From Arbacia lixula (taxonomy: Eukaryota > Echinodermata > Echinoidea > Arbacioida > Arbaciidae): a stretch of DNA of 64,000 nt. How positions within the stretch are numbered: position 1 is the first letter of the stretch; each line of letters starts with the position of its first letter. The translations under genes and the position numbers were made by a program. The stretch lies in assembly GCA_963669155.1 (NCBI GenBank), contig OZ022595.1:19658671-19722670 (forward strand), written 5' to 3'. This document shows, piece after piece, positions 39,125 through 51,306 of this stretch. Below the pieces are notes generated by a model that was not told where the DNA came from, searched no databases, and saw nothing but the letters and a program-made list of their open reading frames with translations.

Positions 39125-41262
39125 TATAGGTAGAACTTACTACATAACGTTGACCACAAGACTTTCTATCTTTAAAGTGGATATAACTTGTTTTAGTACA
39201 TTGAGAGAAAGTACGTTGATTCTAAACCAAAGAGTTAATTCGGGAGCTCCTTATTAATCTTGGTCTCAAGAGTGTGGATATTGCGATGAGATAAGAAAGC
39301 ACTTGTATCAACAGCAAATAATATATAATTCAAGGTGGGAGATACATTACAAATATCAGTGATATGAATGAGCGGACCTAATATGGAATCCTGCGGGACA
39401 TCGCACTCTAACGCTGATACGTTGGAATTCACAGAATTGAAACGTGTATACTGCCATCTCTTGGATAGATAACTAGTAAACCATTGTAAGGCAATGCCCC
39501 GCACTCTAAAGTTCTCTAGTTTACCTAACAGAATTGAGTCGTCAAAAGCCTTGCTGAGGTCCATAAACACACCAATGCCATGCTCACGGGCAGCCAGAGC
39601 TCGAGATACATGGTCATAAAATTTCAGAACAGCATGGTCGGTTGAATGAGACTTCCTAAATCCATACTGGTCAGGGTTAAGACATTTATTTTTGTCAAGG
39701 AAGTTATACAGCCTATTGTATACAGTTCTCTTAGTATCTTAGAAAGACTTCAGTATTGAGATTGGTCTATAATTAGCAATACTCATGACATTAACTTTCT
39801 TATAAACAGGTATAACCCTGGTCAGTTTTAGGGGTGATGGAAATACACCAGTCGATAAAGACACATATATGAACTAAGGCCTTACAATAAAACCAATGAT
39901 TTGTTTCAACAACGATGTACTCAGATCGTCATGACCACAAAAATGACTGTTTTCCAATGACTTCACTATATATAGTACTTCTATGCAATCAGTTGGCATA
40001 AGGAAAAAAGAGAGTTCAGATGGCTCACTAAGATATTGTCCATGATTAGTTCCGTCTGCATCTATTTTGTTTACCTCGATTGGACCGACATTAGTGAAAT
40101 AAACATTGAAGGCATCAGCAATATCATCTGCGGAAGTGATATCTTTATCCTCATGACACATTTTCTGTGAGGCCTCAGTCTTGCTGCGCTTACACAAAAT
40201 ATCCTTTGCAATTTTCCAGGTATAGAAGACATATTGCCACTCGCATTCTCAAATCGTTTGAAGTAAAACATTGCCCGTGAGGATCTGATAATTGACGTCA
40301 ATTTATTTCGATATTTCTTGTATTAATGAACATGGTCCGGTGAAGGTTTCTTTTTGCTTCTCTTGTATAAGACATTTCTCCTTTTAATAGACCGTTGAAT
40401 ACCTTTAGTAATCCATTGATGTTTCCTTTACTCTTACTATTGGATTGCTTTAAGCCCGGAAAGTGCTTGTCAAAAGAGTGATCGATTTTTTTTTCCAAAC
40501 TAGTTCAATGCCATCTCAGCATGATTACATGCTAGCACACTACTCCAATCTTTCGACTGTAGGTCATCATTTAAGCACGAAATGTTTTCTCGATGATATA
40601 TATCTTTTTTTTGTTGCAATTTTCTTTTTCTTTGTTCCAATCGTATGTACATCATATAACATCAGATATCTCACAATGAAATAAATCAGATTGATAATAA
40701 TCTTTGTCACTTTTCACGAAGATATTATCTGAAAGTGTTGATGACTTGTTCACTTATTCTTGTTGGTTTATTAATCATTACATTAAACACATTGGACTTT
40801 AAGACATTTTGAAATCGGACAATATTAGGAGTCCTGCTAAATAAATGTATATTAAAGTCACCCATCACACAAGCAGACTGAGAATTTATGGTTGCCATAA
40901 ACGATTCAAGATCACCTAAAAAACTATATATTATACAGACAATAAAATTCTTTTTTCTTGGAAGATCACCCTCTACGCATAACAGCTCTGCACGTTCGCT
41001 AGGAAGTGAAAGATCATGTCTGATTCTGAATGATAATGATTCTGAAATATACATGAGAACACCATCGCCACGGCCTTTTTACCCTGTCTATATATGAACT
41101 GCCTTGTAACCCTCTACTGAAAAAAGTGGAGGAGAATTTGCATTTAACCACGTTTCAGCATCTGAATGTCAAAGAAGATAACAAGATATTCTATTTTTTT
41201 ATAGCTCTAACTTGGAGAGAGTCCTAGCATTACAATTCAAAAAACGTACGCATAGTGTTTGA
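39125..41262 (-). pseudogene. LINE 1: degenerate endonuclease plus reverse transcriptase
   Basis: Minus-strand non-LTR retrotransposon broken by many stops and frameshifts. From 41262: NARTLSKLEL, DAETWLNANSPPLFSVEGY, GRGDGVLMYISESLSFR, VMGDFNIHLFSR (endonuclease-domain motifs), then DIADAFNVYFTNVGP, SHFCGHDDLSTSLLK, FMDLSKAFDDSILL, DVPQDSILGPLI and FAVDTSAF, where the YADD catalytic box should be, and WFRINVLSLNV. The thumb region is absent: the element stops at a (TA)n tract near 39115. CR1/L2/jockey-type by motif style. Not functional. Confidence 0.85.
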
Positions 41263-41279
41263 TGAGAACATTGTGTACT

Positions 41280-42480
41280 AGCAGGATTCAATTCTTCAGA
41301 TACGTAATACCTACAATCAATGTTTTGTTAAATTCATCTAATTTATGTTCATTTAATAACCTATACGAAATGCCTAACAGACCTAACACTGTGTTTTGGA
41401 TATGCAAGCGTTTTAACAAATGGGTATAACGGGCAAACAGAAAGAAAGATAGAAAACATGCAATAGTTAAACAGTTGAGGATATACATGTATACGGAACA
41501 CATACCACAGAATGATACATGACATTCATCAGCACCAACATGGCGATGCTCGCCCAAAATAATAGCGGAGAGATAGTCAACATTCCTCTCCATACACATG
41601 TCCTAACAAAAATGTAGCTAACATAACTATATACCACGTTAGTAAATGAGAAAAAGAGTAAAAAGAAATAAACATATTATAAGATAAACATGATAAAACA
41701 GAAACGAGGGCAGAAACGGGGAAAATGACCAGCTGTAGAGATGTAGCTGTACATCCAGATCGCCTCGGAAGTGATAGTTCGTTCACCAGAAAGCCGATGG
41801 CTTGTTAGATGTGATAACCTCTACATGTGGTTCAAAACACATAAGTAATAAGTCCATTATTTAAATGAAATACAGTAAGATGAACCAAAGTACACAAATT
41901 ACATAAAAATACATACTTAAAAAACATATATCAAAGAGAGACTAATACAAGCAAATACAAACGAAGCAAAAAACGAACAAAAAACAAAGACAAAACAAAA
42001 ACAAAAACAAACCCAAACGAATGTTTAACGGCTAAGACAATAATCAACAAAGTAAACAGTATGCAATATCAAAATGTCGAAATATAATGCGGCTATGTAT
42101 ACCTCCATATATGTATACCCCTCCACACGACCCGAGGGCAACTTGAATTACAACAAAATATGTGACTACGCACCACCCAAGCAAGGTCGAAAAACCTCCG
42201 CGTGATCAATCATTTCAATAGTATGAATGAGTTCATAACTTTGTTGCGGAGGAAAATTACCTTGCGACCTGCCAAAGTTGTATGCACGATCAAGCTACTT
42301 GCTCTTGGGTGCGTCGCAGTATATCACAACTATCCACAATCCTGACTTTTCACCATTTAGAGCATGAGGCTCTAAATATAAAATAGTACTTAATTAACTA
42401 TATGTGTTAAAACACCAAGAAGCTCGCTCTTTATGATGAAACACAAATGTGGCATAGAGCACGAAACGCAGGATAGAGAA
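41280..42480. other. Sequence between two LINEs
   Basis: AT-rich, A-rich on the plus strand near 41930-42015. Possibly the 3' untranslated part of the upstream minus-strand LINE. No recognisable gene. Confidence 0.4.
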
Positions 42481-42499
42481 TATCGCACCGAAGTGGTGA

Positions 42500-44480
42500 C
42501 GCCACATGAGCATGTTGTCAAGACAAACGGCTCAAACTCACTACAGTGAGAGGATTAGCGGTCCGATATTGTCTATAATCTGTAAAAACAAGTGGCAATA
42601 ACCCATTTAGAAATTTGAAAACAAAAACTCTGAGTTTGAACGCTGTGCGATCATGAATAGTTAAAGTATGTACTTCTTTGAAAAGTGGAGAAGAATGGGC
42701 CAGGTAATTTGAGTGGGTACATAGTCGAATGGCTTCCTTCTGGAGAACAAATAAACGGGTTAGATTTTTGAAATCGTGCCTGACCAGACCATGCTACAAA
42801 AATCCAGATAAGGCAGTATGAGGGCATTGTATATCGTACAAAGAATCATATTTGGAAGTATTGCACGTACTTTATAAAGCATCCCTAATGACATGCTAAT
42901 CTTCCTGTAGATATGGTCCACATGGTCATTCCACGAAAGTTTGTCGTCAATTATGACCCCCAAGAAATTTGTGGAATTTACCCTTGAAATAATACTATCA
43001 TCATATCGACTAGTCATATAACACAATGTAGTGGCCTTGGTCGACTGATGTAACATATATTTTGTCTTTTCTACATTTAGTTGTAATTTGTTGGCCTTAA
43101 ACCAATCACATACATTTTTTAACTCATTGTTCATAACATTAAGTTGCTCTTCATCAGAATGCGATACAAACAAATTTATATCATCAGCACATACAAAATT
43201 GAGGACACTCGACGAGTTTATGATGTCATTTATATATACAAGGAACAAGAGTGGCCCTAAGATACTTACCTGCGGAACCCAACAATTCAACAACATGGTA
43301 TTTGAGTTAACACCTTAAAAGAAGTGTATTGTTTACGATTATGTAAGTAACTTTTGAACCATTGTGGTGGTATACCCCGGATTCCATAGAGATCAAGTTT
43401 GCTCAGTAAGATATCATGGTCCAATGAATCGAACACCTTACTCAAATCAATATACAAAGCAAGAGGCTTCTCTTTCTTATCTAAGATTGAGGTGATTTTC
43501 TAGAGGGCATGAAGTAAAGCAGTCTCTGTTGAAAATAAAGGCCTAAACCCAAATTGTTCATTTATCAATACATTATTATCCATCAAGTACTTATACAGTC
43601 GTTTATATACGATTCGTTCTAAATTCTTTGATAGAGCTGATAAGATTGAAATGGGTCGATAATTTTCAATGAGACTTTCTTCCTTCTTTTTGTACACAGG
43701 GACTACTTTAGCTATTTTAAAGCAATCCGGGACAACCCCGGAACAAAGCGAAAGGTTAAATATATGACAAAGTGGTTTAGAAATACAATAGATAATCTTC
43801 TTTAAAAAAATCGCGCTAATTCCATCATGACCGCAGGAAGACGTGTTCTTAAGACGTTTAGTGATTTGGATGATCTCCGACTCGTTTGTAGGGGTAAAGA
43901 ATATGCTTACAGGTGTTCTTGGGTTCAAATAATCTTCTAAGTGTTTTGACCCAATTTGTACTAGTTTTGATATATTTACACCAATATTACAAAAGTAGTT
44001 GTTAAAGGCGTCAGCTATTTCCTTTTCATCTTCAATTCTCTTCCCAAGTATTTCTATATAATTAGGCAGTTTACGAGTTTTGTGTTTGCCTAGTACTTTA
44101 TTTATTGTCTGCCAAGTCTTATAAATATCAGACTTATTTCTTTCTATTAAATTCATGAAATATTTTTGTTTTGAAGAGATAATAATATCATTTAATTCGT
44201 TTCTATTACATTTGTATACTCTTTAATTATTTCCTGACGGATCATGGGTATGTTTCCAATACAAACTCTGTTCGTTGTTGATAAATTTCAAAATACCTGT
44301 AGTAATTATATTCACAATCATCATGAAGTTTTTTGAGCGTGTTCATAAAAAAAAGGCATGTGATTTGGATACATCATCACAATTTGTAACACTTGACCAG
44401 TTCTCACAACATAGTTTACGATTCAATTCCCTGTGGTCCACGTTACTATTGAACAATTATTCGTTGTCATATTGCATTTG
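42500..44480 (-). pseudogene. LINE 2: 5'-truncated reverse transcriptase element
   Basis: Minus strand. The linker after the endonuclease (NSNVDHRELNRKLCCENWSS) starts near 44480. A 218-residue open stretch (43500-44156) has IADAFNNYFCNIGVN, SSCGHDGISAIFLKK, YKKKEESLIENYRPISILSA and INEQFGFRPLFSTETALLHA. After a break come SLDHDILLSKLDLYG, VPQVSILGPLLFLVYINDII, the catalytic box VCADDINLF (CADD for YADD) and LQLNVEKTKYML; the thumb then continues to about 42500 in another frame. A few frameshifts only, so younger than the LINE at 39125-41262. Confidence 0.88.
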
Positions 44481-44989
44481 AACATTATGCTTTTGAGAAA
44501 ATTAATGATAACTGGTGTTCCATCATTTCATTTTTATAAAAAATCAATCTAAAAGAATCATGTATATCTATTACTTAGTTATGGGTTTTATCATTCTTAT
44601 CCTGATAAGCCGTTCTTTCTATCATTTGTTTCTTCGTCACTGCAGATGAGCTGGGATAAGTGAAGTGGATGGATGAAGCAAGTCACTAATGGAACGTCTA
44701 CAAAAAGCTTCAATCTTTGATTTATTGGTTGAAAAGGGTGATTGCAATTTGATTTGAGCGAAAAGACTAAGCCACCAAATGTATTTTCTTTTTCAAACAA
44801 CCTAGGTAACTTTATTATTGAAGGGGAGTCATTGTGATGTTGGTCGATCGGCCGTGTGGGTGGTTTGTCGGTCCATTGCAGAAAAATGCGTCACACTTTC
44901 TTTAGCTGAGGCAATTCAAATTAAACTTGTAGGGTGTATGATAATGATATACTCTACTGCACTGAGATGAAACAGAGCTCTAAACTTTG

Positions 44990-45660
44990 CTACCTAAAGC
45001 TATGGTCACAACTCAGAACGGCGACCGACCGATTTGTAGCCTGCTCGTTCGCTCCTGGAATCAAAGCATCGTCCACCGATTTTTCGGAAAAGTCGAGCAG
45101 GCTGTAGAGCACACGCTATGCCTGGGCGGTGTCCTGTCGATTTCCCGTCGGTCGCTGGTCGATTTTAGGTAAAAATTGGGCGAAACCGGGGAGCTTCTGC
45201 GCGCGGCGTCGCCGGGAATTTCTCACTGGCAACCTGGGTCATCAGCAACAACGCTTTTACTATGTTTAATCTGGGAGGTCAACGCTGAGAAGCGACTTCC
45301 AGCCATGAGCGGGCAGACGCCGCGGTAAATCAAGCTGGCGCTGCCCGGACGCCTACCGATTTTGAAGTCGATCGCCGCCCAGTGACCGGCTGATCTCCCA
45401 GCGGCGACCGGTTGGCGACCGGGCGGCGGCGGCTCTGGTAAGCCTTTGACCGAGCGACTTCAATATTTTTACCTAAATCGCTCGACGGCAAACGCTCGAT
45501 TAGGTATTAGTATTAGTATTTTGATCGGCGAGTGAAAAGTGAGCAGGCGCCGCCCGAATTTTAACTCCGCGCTAAAACTTCAAGGCGACCGAGCTATGCC
45601 ATAAACACAAAATTGGCTAAAAACTCGCCGCCCGGCCGCCGAGCATGCTACATTGGGGGG
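44990..45660. repeat. GC-rich island of GCGACCG motifs
   Basis: Strong local GC rise with recurring GGCGACCG, GCCGCCC, CGGCGGCGG and GATTTT strings in both orientations, edged by GCTATGGTCACAACTC and GAGCTATGCCATAAAC, which pair imperfectly. Looks like a GC-rich foldback rather than a promoter. No ORF of note. Confidence 0.5.
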
Positions 45661-45664
45661 TTAT

Positions 45665-47080
45665 GATTATAAAGCATCAATGATATGCTTCAAAAAGTGA
45701 ATAGGTTTTTGCTGTTTGAAAACAGCAACAGATGAAGATGACGATAATTAATTAGATGTATAGATGTGCAAGACTCATTTTGTGTATGACAGATAATGTA
45801 TCACCAAATTCTTTGGATCAAATAACTTCCACAGTATGGGAGTAATTAAAGCTAACATCGAGATTTTGCGAAGAAGTGTATGTTCAATAGAAAGTGGTTG
45901 TAGGCTATTCTATGTTGATTATAAGGCACCAGATGACTTTTTTGAGAAGGAAAGATTAATCAAAGACGAGCAAAACAAGCTAAGATGTGTCAATCTTATC
46001 TGATATAATTATGTGCTTCCCTACTTTTACTAGCACAGGAATTACCACGTGAGACCAGAGTAATATTTGTAGTCAGGACAAGGCCCATTTTCTGATCTTT
46101 ATTTGCTCACTACTCAGTCAGTACATGTTTTCCTTCATAAACATCTGGCACACATTATTCATTTCTAGTTTTGAGTATTTTGTGTAAGCTTTGTTCAACT
46201 TTGCTAACATTAATTTTCCGGACATTACCAGAACCAGATATCAAATTTGATTCTCCTGTATATGATTGTTTATAGCTATGGTTGTGCAAAATAATGTGTG
46301 TATGGGAAAAGGTTTTGTCCTGGTAACTATATATCAGTGTAACCATATGTTTCTTGTAAAATACTTTGGAGTGGATTTTCTTCTCAATTTTGAAGTATAT
46401 GTAATTGAAATCAAATTTGGGAGGTTGTATGCTTTGAGGTGCAGATTTTGAAAACATGTTCTTGTGTTGACACAAAATGTGTTATGAGAACCATAACTTT
46501 TTGGTTGGAATTAACTTCCAAAGTATTCAAGCAACGAAAGGTCAAGATGTGATCATCGAATGGTTAACTTAAACAAGACACGATTGTCTGAAGGAAAATA
46601 TGTTGCCATGGTAACCACATTTCTCTCAAATCTCGCCATCGACTATGAATGTTAATTTATAATCGCTGTGGATGTTAAACATTTTTCACCGTAAACAACT
46701 TGTCCGAGCTGGAGAGCTCACTTACGGTTATAGACTTACGCAGGACAAATCATGTTTATTTTTAATTTGACTTTATATTTTCCGATATCAACTATCATTA
46801 ATTACCACGGGTTGTTCCTGTATAGTACCTTCTATGTTATTAAAAGGGAGAAATCCAGGCAATTACTGGTAAATGGGAGATGTTGCATGTGTATGGTTTC
46901 AAAAACAGAAAGTTATTTCATCAGCGGAAACAGATCAATATCGACGGTATCTTGAGATATCGTTTGATATTGCCTATAGTCTGTTGAGACAATTATTAAT
47001 GTAGCATTTAACACATTCAGGACAGGACTCGTTCCACAGCAACCCACATTTCTACCACAGATTAGGAACACTAGAAATTG
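45665..47080. other. AT-rich sequence without recognisable gene
   Basis: Only short ORFs. No splice-linked exons, no terminal repeats seen. Confidence 0.5.
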
Positions 47081-47081
47081 C

Positions 47082-47758
47082 TATGCCTTCGCCACGAAGT
47101 GGCCAGAGGCATTATGTTTTCGGGTTGTCCGTCCGTCCGTCCATCCGTACTAAGTCTGTCCGTCCGTTACGAATCCGTTTAGGCAATATCTTGAGAACCG
47201 TTAACCAGATTCGCTCCAAACTTGGTACATGTGTGCATTGCATGAAACCAATGAAGTGTGTAAAATGTGGGTCAATTGTTATTGAGGTCAAATGTCATAG
47301 GTCAGAGAAATTTGCCAAAACTGGCCAAAAATTGCCCCCAAATAGATATTTGTCACATTGAATCCAAATCTAATGATTGAATGAAACCAAACATAGCACA
47401 GAGATGCATCACTTCATGGAGATAGACTGGTGAAGTTTGGGTAAAATTCCTGAAAGGTCAAAGGTCTATGCACTTCACCCAAAATTGGCTAATTTAAAAC
47501 AGACTTGATACAAGGATGGATTTACACGGACTGGTTCGATTGTAAGTAAAAAAATGTAAGAGGTCAAAGGTCAATGAACATTGCCAAACTTTGCTAACTA
47601 TGAAAAAGCAGAATAAGATATTTTCATTTCACATAGGAATTCATTAGTAGGGCTACATTGCCAACAAAACATACACGTTTTCTGAAAAAAAATCTAAAAA
47701 GAGCTAGCAAAGAGGCGGGCTCATATCTATCAAGTGTGTGGCAGTCGAATTGCTCTAG
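47082..47758 (+). mobile_element. Hairpin-ended non-autonomous element, copy 2
   Basis: ATGCCTTCGCCACGAAGTGG, (GTCC)n, AATCCGTTTAGGCAATATCT, then GTCAAAGGT-type repeats, ending GTGTGGCAGTCGAATTGCTC and TAGT. Same family as 32044-33330 but with fewer internal repeats (677 against 1287 bp). Confidence 0.8.
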
Positions 47759-48160
47759 TTTAGTATATTTTTATAATACTTCAAACAAATACATGTGTAA
47801 TGTTACCAAATCTATTTTTGACTAATGTGCTTACAAGTCAAGTTACATGGAAAATAATGATTTTGCACTATTTATTATGTTGCTAATTTAGGTAGTTATG
47901 ACACTACAGGTTTAAGCAAAATACTTTGGCAGGGGTGTTCTCATAGTGATTATCTTCCTTTTGAAAATGCTCTACGTCAAACAGTAATTAAAATGGTCAG
48001 GATGTTTCTTTTTCTGCTAATCCCTCTGGAATAATTTTAGTGCCCTGAATCGAAAGTTAACCAAAACACAAAATCTGTTCAGTAATTTCCTGTAAGGGTG
48101 AAACAATGAAAGTGGTTGTTAAGGTGTTCCATCACTCTTACGGCATCACACACTATAAAA

Positions 48161-48545
48161 GGCCACTCTCTGTGACATGTGTGACCCCAAAATTTGCGTT
48201 TTTTAGTACATGATGCAATTGTGAGGTATGAGGCATGACATTTTATTTTTTATTTTGCTCAATAATCATGAAGAGTAAATCATTGGCTTCAAATGAGCCA
48301 TGCAGCATCAAGTTTGGTCATCACGTCACAGATCAATATGGGCATGGATTTCGTATTACTTGTGTGAAGTATATGTCACACAAATATCGTAATCTTGTTG
48401 ATATGTAGGCCATTTTGAAGCCAATGATTTACTCTTTCAATATGGAGCAAGATAAATAAAATGCATGTACCATGCCCAATATCTTAAAATAAGAGTACGG
48501 ACAAAAAAAGTCATTTTGGGGGGTCACACACATCAGAGAATGGCC
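48161..48545. mobile_element. Foldback MITE (~385 bp)
   Basis: GGCCACTCTCTGTGACATGT and GTGTGACCCCAAAAT pair with ATTTTGGGGGGTCACACACA and GAGAATGGCC. The inner arms around AATCATTGGCTTCAAA also pair. Confidence 0.85.
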
Positions 48546-49480
48546 AAGAAAATGATGGAGATGCATGTGTTAATCACATTCAGTGATATTTCTAGTTATA
48601 TCTGGGTTGCACCATTACATTAAAAGAAACTTTCTTCGCTTTTTGTGTTTAGTTTGATTGTTGTAGAAATATCTAAAATCATGTTATACAACATTCATGT
48701 ATGCTCCAGCAGTCAAAGACAAATGTTTTGATGCATCTTTAGTATTTTATTGCAAAATCATGTTTTAATGGTCGAGGTGGTTTACTTTACGAATGATGTT
48801 CTATTGCCAAAAGGAAGCAATATTAATTTGTGAAGTCCCATCATTCTTTTGATGGAACTACTTGATGCTGATACACAGTTTGTCTTTGTCTTTACCGGTA
48901 GGGGAGGGGTATTGTGGGGTCAAGGTTCAACATGTTCAAAGTGATTCATGGAGTGAGCATGACATCATTGAATACCTGTATTCAATCAATGGTATAGGAC
49001 AATCACCTTCTTTTATTTACATGTTTCGGGCTTTATAATACGGTCAGTCCATTGCCCAACATATGGAGCAGCTTACCCGTTTTACGTTGTTTTTTTGGGG
49101 GGAAGGGTATGTGCAAGTCATCAATGGCGTTAAAAACATTTGTTATCCATCAGATAAATATTGTAGTTCAAATGCATCATCGAATGAAGGTTTTTTTTTT
49201 AAGTGTAGCTCACACCTTGAGGCAGAAGTGTCACTGTCATCATATATGTAATACATGTACATGATAATAAGCTTTAAAATAAATTTGCCACATATCTAAT
49301 TTAATACTTTGACATTTGCGTTTGTGTTGTTTTTTGTCACTCTAGATTGTTTTGTCGACTGTACTTCCCCAGTTACAATAAATCTTTGATTGATTTACAA
49401 CTACCAACCTCGATCATGAACCTTAAGATTATCCACATCCGGTCTTTTGGAACTTCCGGTTTCAAAGAAATCGTGGGAAC
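48546..49480. other. No recognisable feature
   Basis: AT-rich, short ORFs only. I see no repeat arms, exons or RNA genes here. Confidence 0.5.
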
Positions 49481-49755
49481 GGGCCTTTGCACATGCAGGA
49501 TCAATATTCTCTTCCACAGGGTTTGAAAACCCTGAAGTCAGTGACCATCTTCAAGGGCAACCTAAAGTCATACCTGTGGTGCTTTTTACACACAACCATA
49601 AATTTTTTAACTTGTAAAGTTGGTACCTGTATTGTATTTTTTCTTCTTTTTTTTCTCTTTAATTTGCTCTGAAGCACCTTGAGCATCAAAGCAGGAGAGT
49701 GCCCTATATAAGTTCTGTGTATGTATTATTACTTTTATTAATATTATTATTATCA
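49481..49755 (+). pseudogene. LINE 3'-end remnant
   Basis: LPQGLKTLKSVTIFKGNLKS and YLWCFL match the C-terminal end of CR1/L2-type reverse transcriptase ORFs (L...K.L.S...FK..LK..L). Followed by GAGCATCAAAGCAGGAGAGT, CCCTATATAAGTTCTGTGTA and an (ATT)n tail, a common LINE/SINE 3' terminus. Confidence 0.6.
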
Positions 49756-50720
49756 TTACTATCTTTTCATCTGATCCGCAGTCAGTCCTATATTAAATGA
49801 ACCAGTGTCTGAAAAATAGACTACAAGTATATATACATGTAGAGTTCTTTATCATTTTAATTAAAAATTGAGTCTGTGGAATAGACTACGTTACGTACAA
49901 AAATCTGGGTCATCTGATTCGGGCGGTCTTACATTGAATGAAACAGTGTCTGAAATACTAGAGAAGTATATACATGTAGATTTCTTTATAATTTCAAATT
50001 AAAAATGAGTCTGTGGAATAGACTACGTTACGTACAAAAATATGCGTCATCTGATGCGGGCGGTCTCACATTGAATGAAACAGTGTCTGAGAAAATAGAC
50101 TACAAGTATTTGCATGTAGATTTCTTTATAATTTCAATCTGTCTGTGGGGTAGACATCGTTACGTACAAAATGTCATCTGACGCTGTCGGTCTGACATTA
50201 AATGAAGCAGTGTCTGATAAAAGACTACAAGTACATACATGTAGATTTCTTTATAATTTCAATCACAATGAGTCTGCGGAGTAAACTACGTTACGTACAA
50301 AAATCTGGTCATCTGACGCTGTCGGTCCTAGAATGAAACAGTGTCTGTAAAAATAGACTACAAATATATGTAGATTTCTGTATAACTTTGATCTTATAGT
50401 GAGTCTGCGGAATAGATTATGTTGTCTACAAGAATCTGGTCATCTGACGCTGTCGGTCCTACATTGAATGAAACAGTGTCAGATAAAATAGACTACAAGT
50501 ATATGTAGATTTCTTTAAAATTTCAGTCTTATGATGGGTCTGCGGAATAGACTACTTTACATACAAAAATCTGGTCATCTGACGCGGTTGGTCCTACATT
50601 GAATGAAACAGTGTCTGAAAAAAAGACTACAAGTGTTTGTAGATTTCTTTATAATTTCAGTCTTATGATGGGTCTGCGAAATAGACTACGTTACGTACAA
50701 AAATCTGGTCATCTGACGCG
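49756..50720. repeat. ~135-bp satellite array, ~7 copies
   Basis: Unit landmarks: ACATTGAATGAAACAGTGTC, TAGACTACAAGTATA, TGTAGATTTCTTTATAATTT, GTCTGCGGAATAGACTACGT, ACAAAAATCTGGTCATCTGA. CAGTGTCTGA-type strings recur near 49803, 49951, 50082, 50208, 50338, 50475 and 50609. Confidence 0.92.
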
Positions 50721-50863
50721 GTCGGTCATCTGACGCGGTGAGGTCTGGACATCTGACGCGGTAACGACAATCTGTACGTGTTCCTAGATTTTAATCAGAC
50801 TATTTGACGATACCGTAGAAAAATGGGGTCATCTGACGCTGATCGTCACCTGACGCGGTGACA

Positions 50864-51025
50864 CCGGCCAGTGTCGTAGGCGAATTGGTCTTCAAGGCGA
50901 ATTAGTCTCCCATTGGTCTCCCATCTGCCTGCGGACGGATACGCCGGGCTGACAAAAGGAGAGGTGGGATACGCCTGGGCTCCCAGACCAATTCGGCGAC
51001 GAGGGGCGGACCAATTTGCCGGGTA
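50864..51025. repeat. 70-bp block shared with 25221, imperfect foldback
   Basis: 50864-50933 is identical to 25221-25290. Downstream AGACCAATTCGGCGACGAGG is close to the reverse complement of its GTCGTAGGCGAATTGGTCT, so this copy retains both arms of a palindrome. Confidence 0.75.
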
Positions 51026-51306
51026 TCTATCAACACGCTTTCCCAATACACACATGTTTGTGTGTAGTCTAAATTTCAGACCCACGTCTGATTTTGGCTG
51101 TTGAAGTGTCTACGTACAGTCGTCTCATGAAAACAAATGTAGATCGATCGCAACGATCTAAGCGCTAAATGGCGTTTGACTGGAGAGGGGCTTTGTGTTA
51201 CGGATTTCAGCGATTTATCGCTAATCTTTCTTTATACGAGTCGACGGAAAATCCATCATGATAAATATCCGCAGCTTGCTCATACACACAGTCTCAAGAC
51301 ATAGAC

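Noticed and set aside
40888..41097. Plus-strand ORF in the 39125-41262 LINE
   Set aside because: Antisense of the endonuclease domain.
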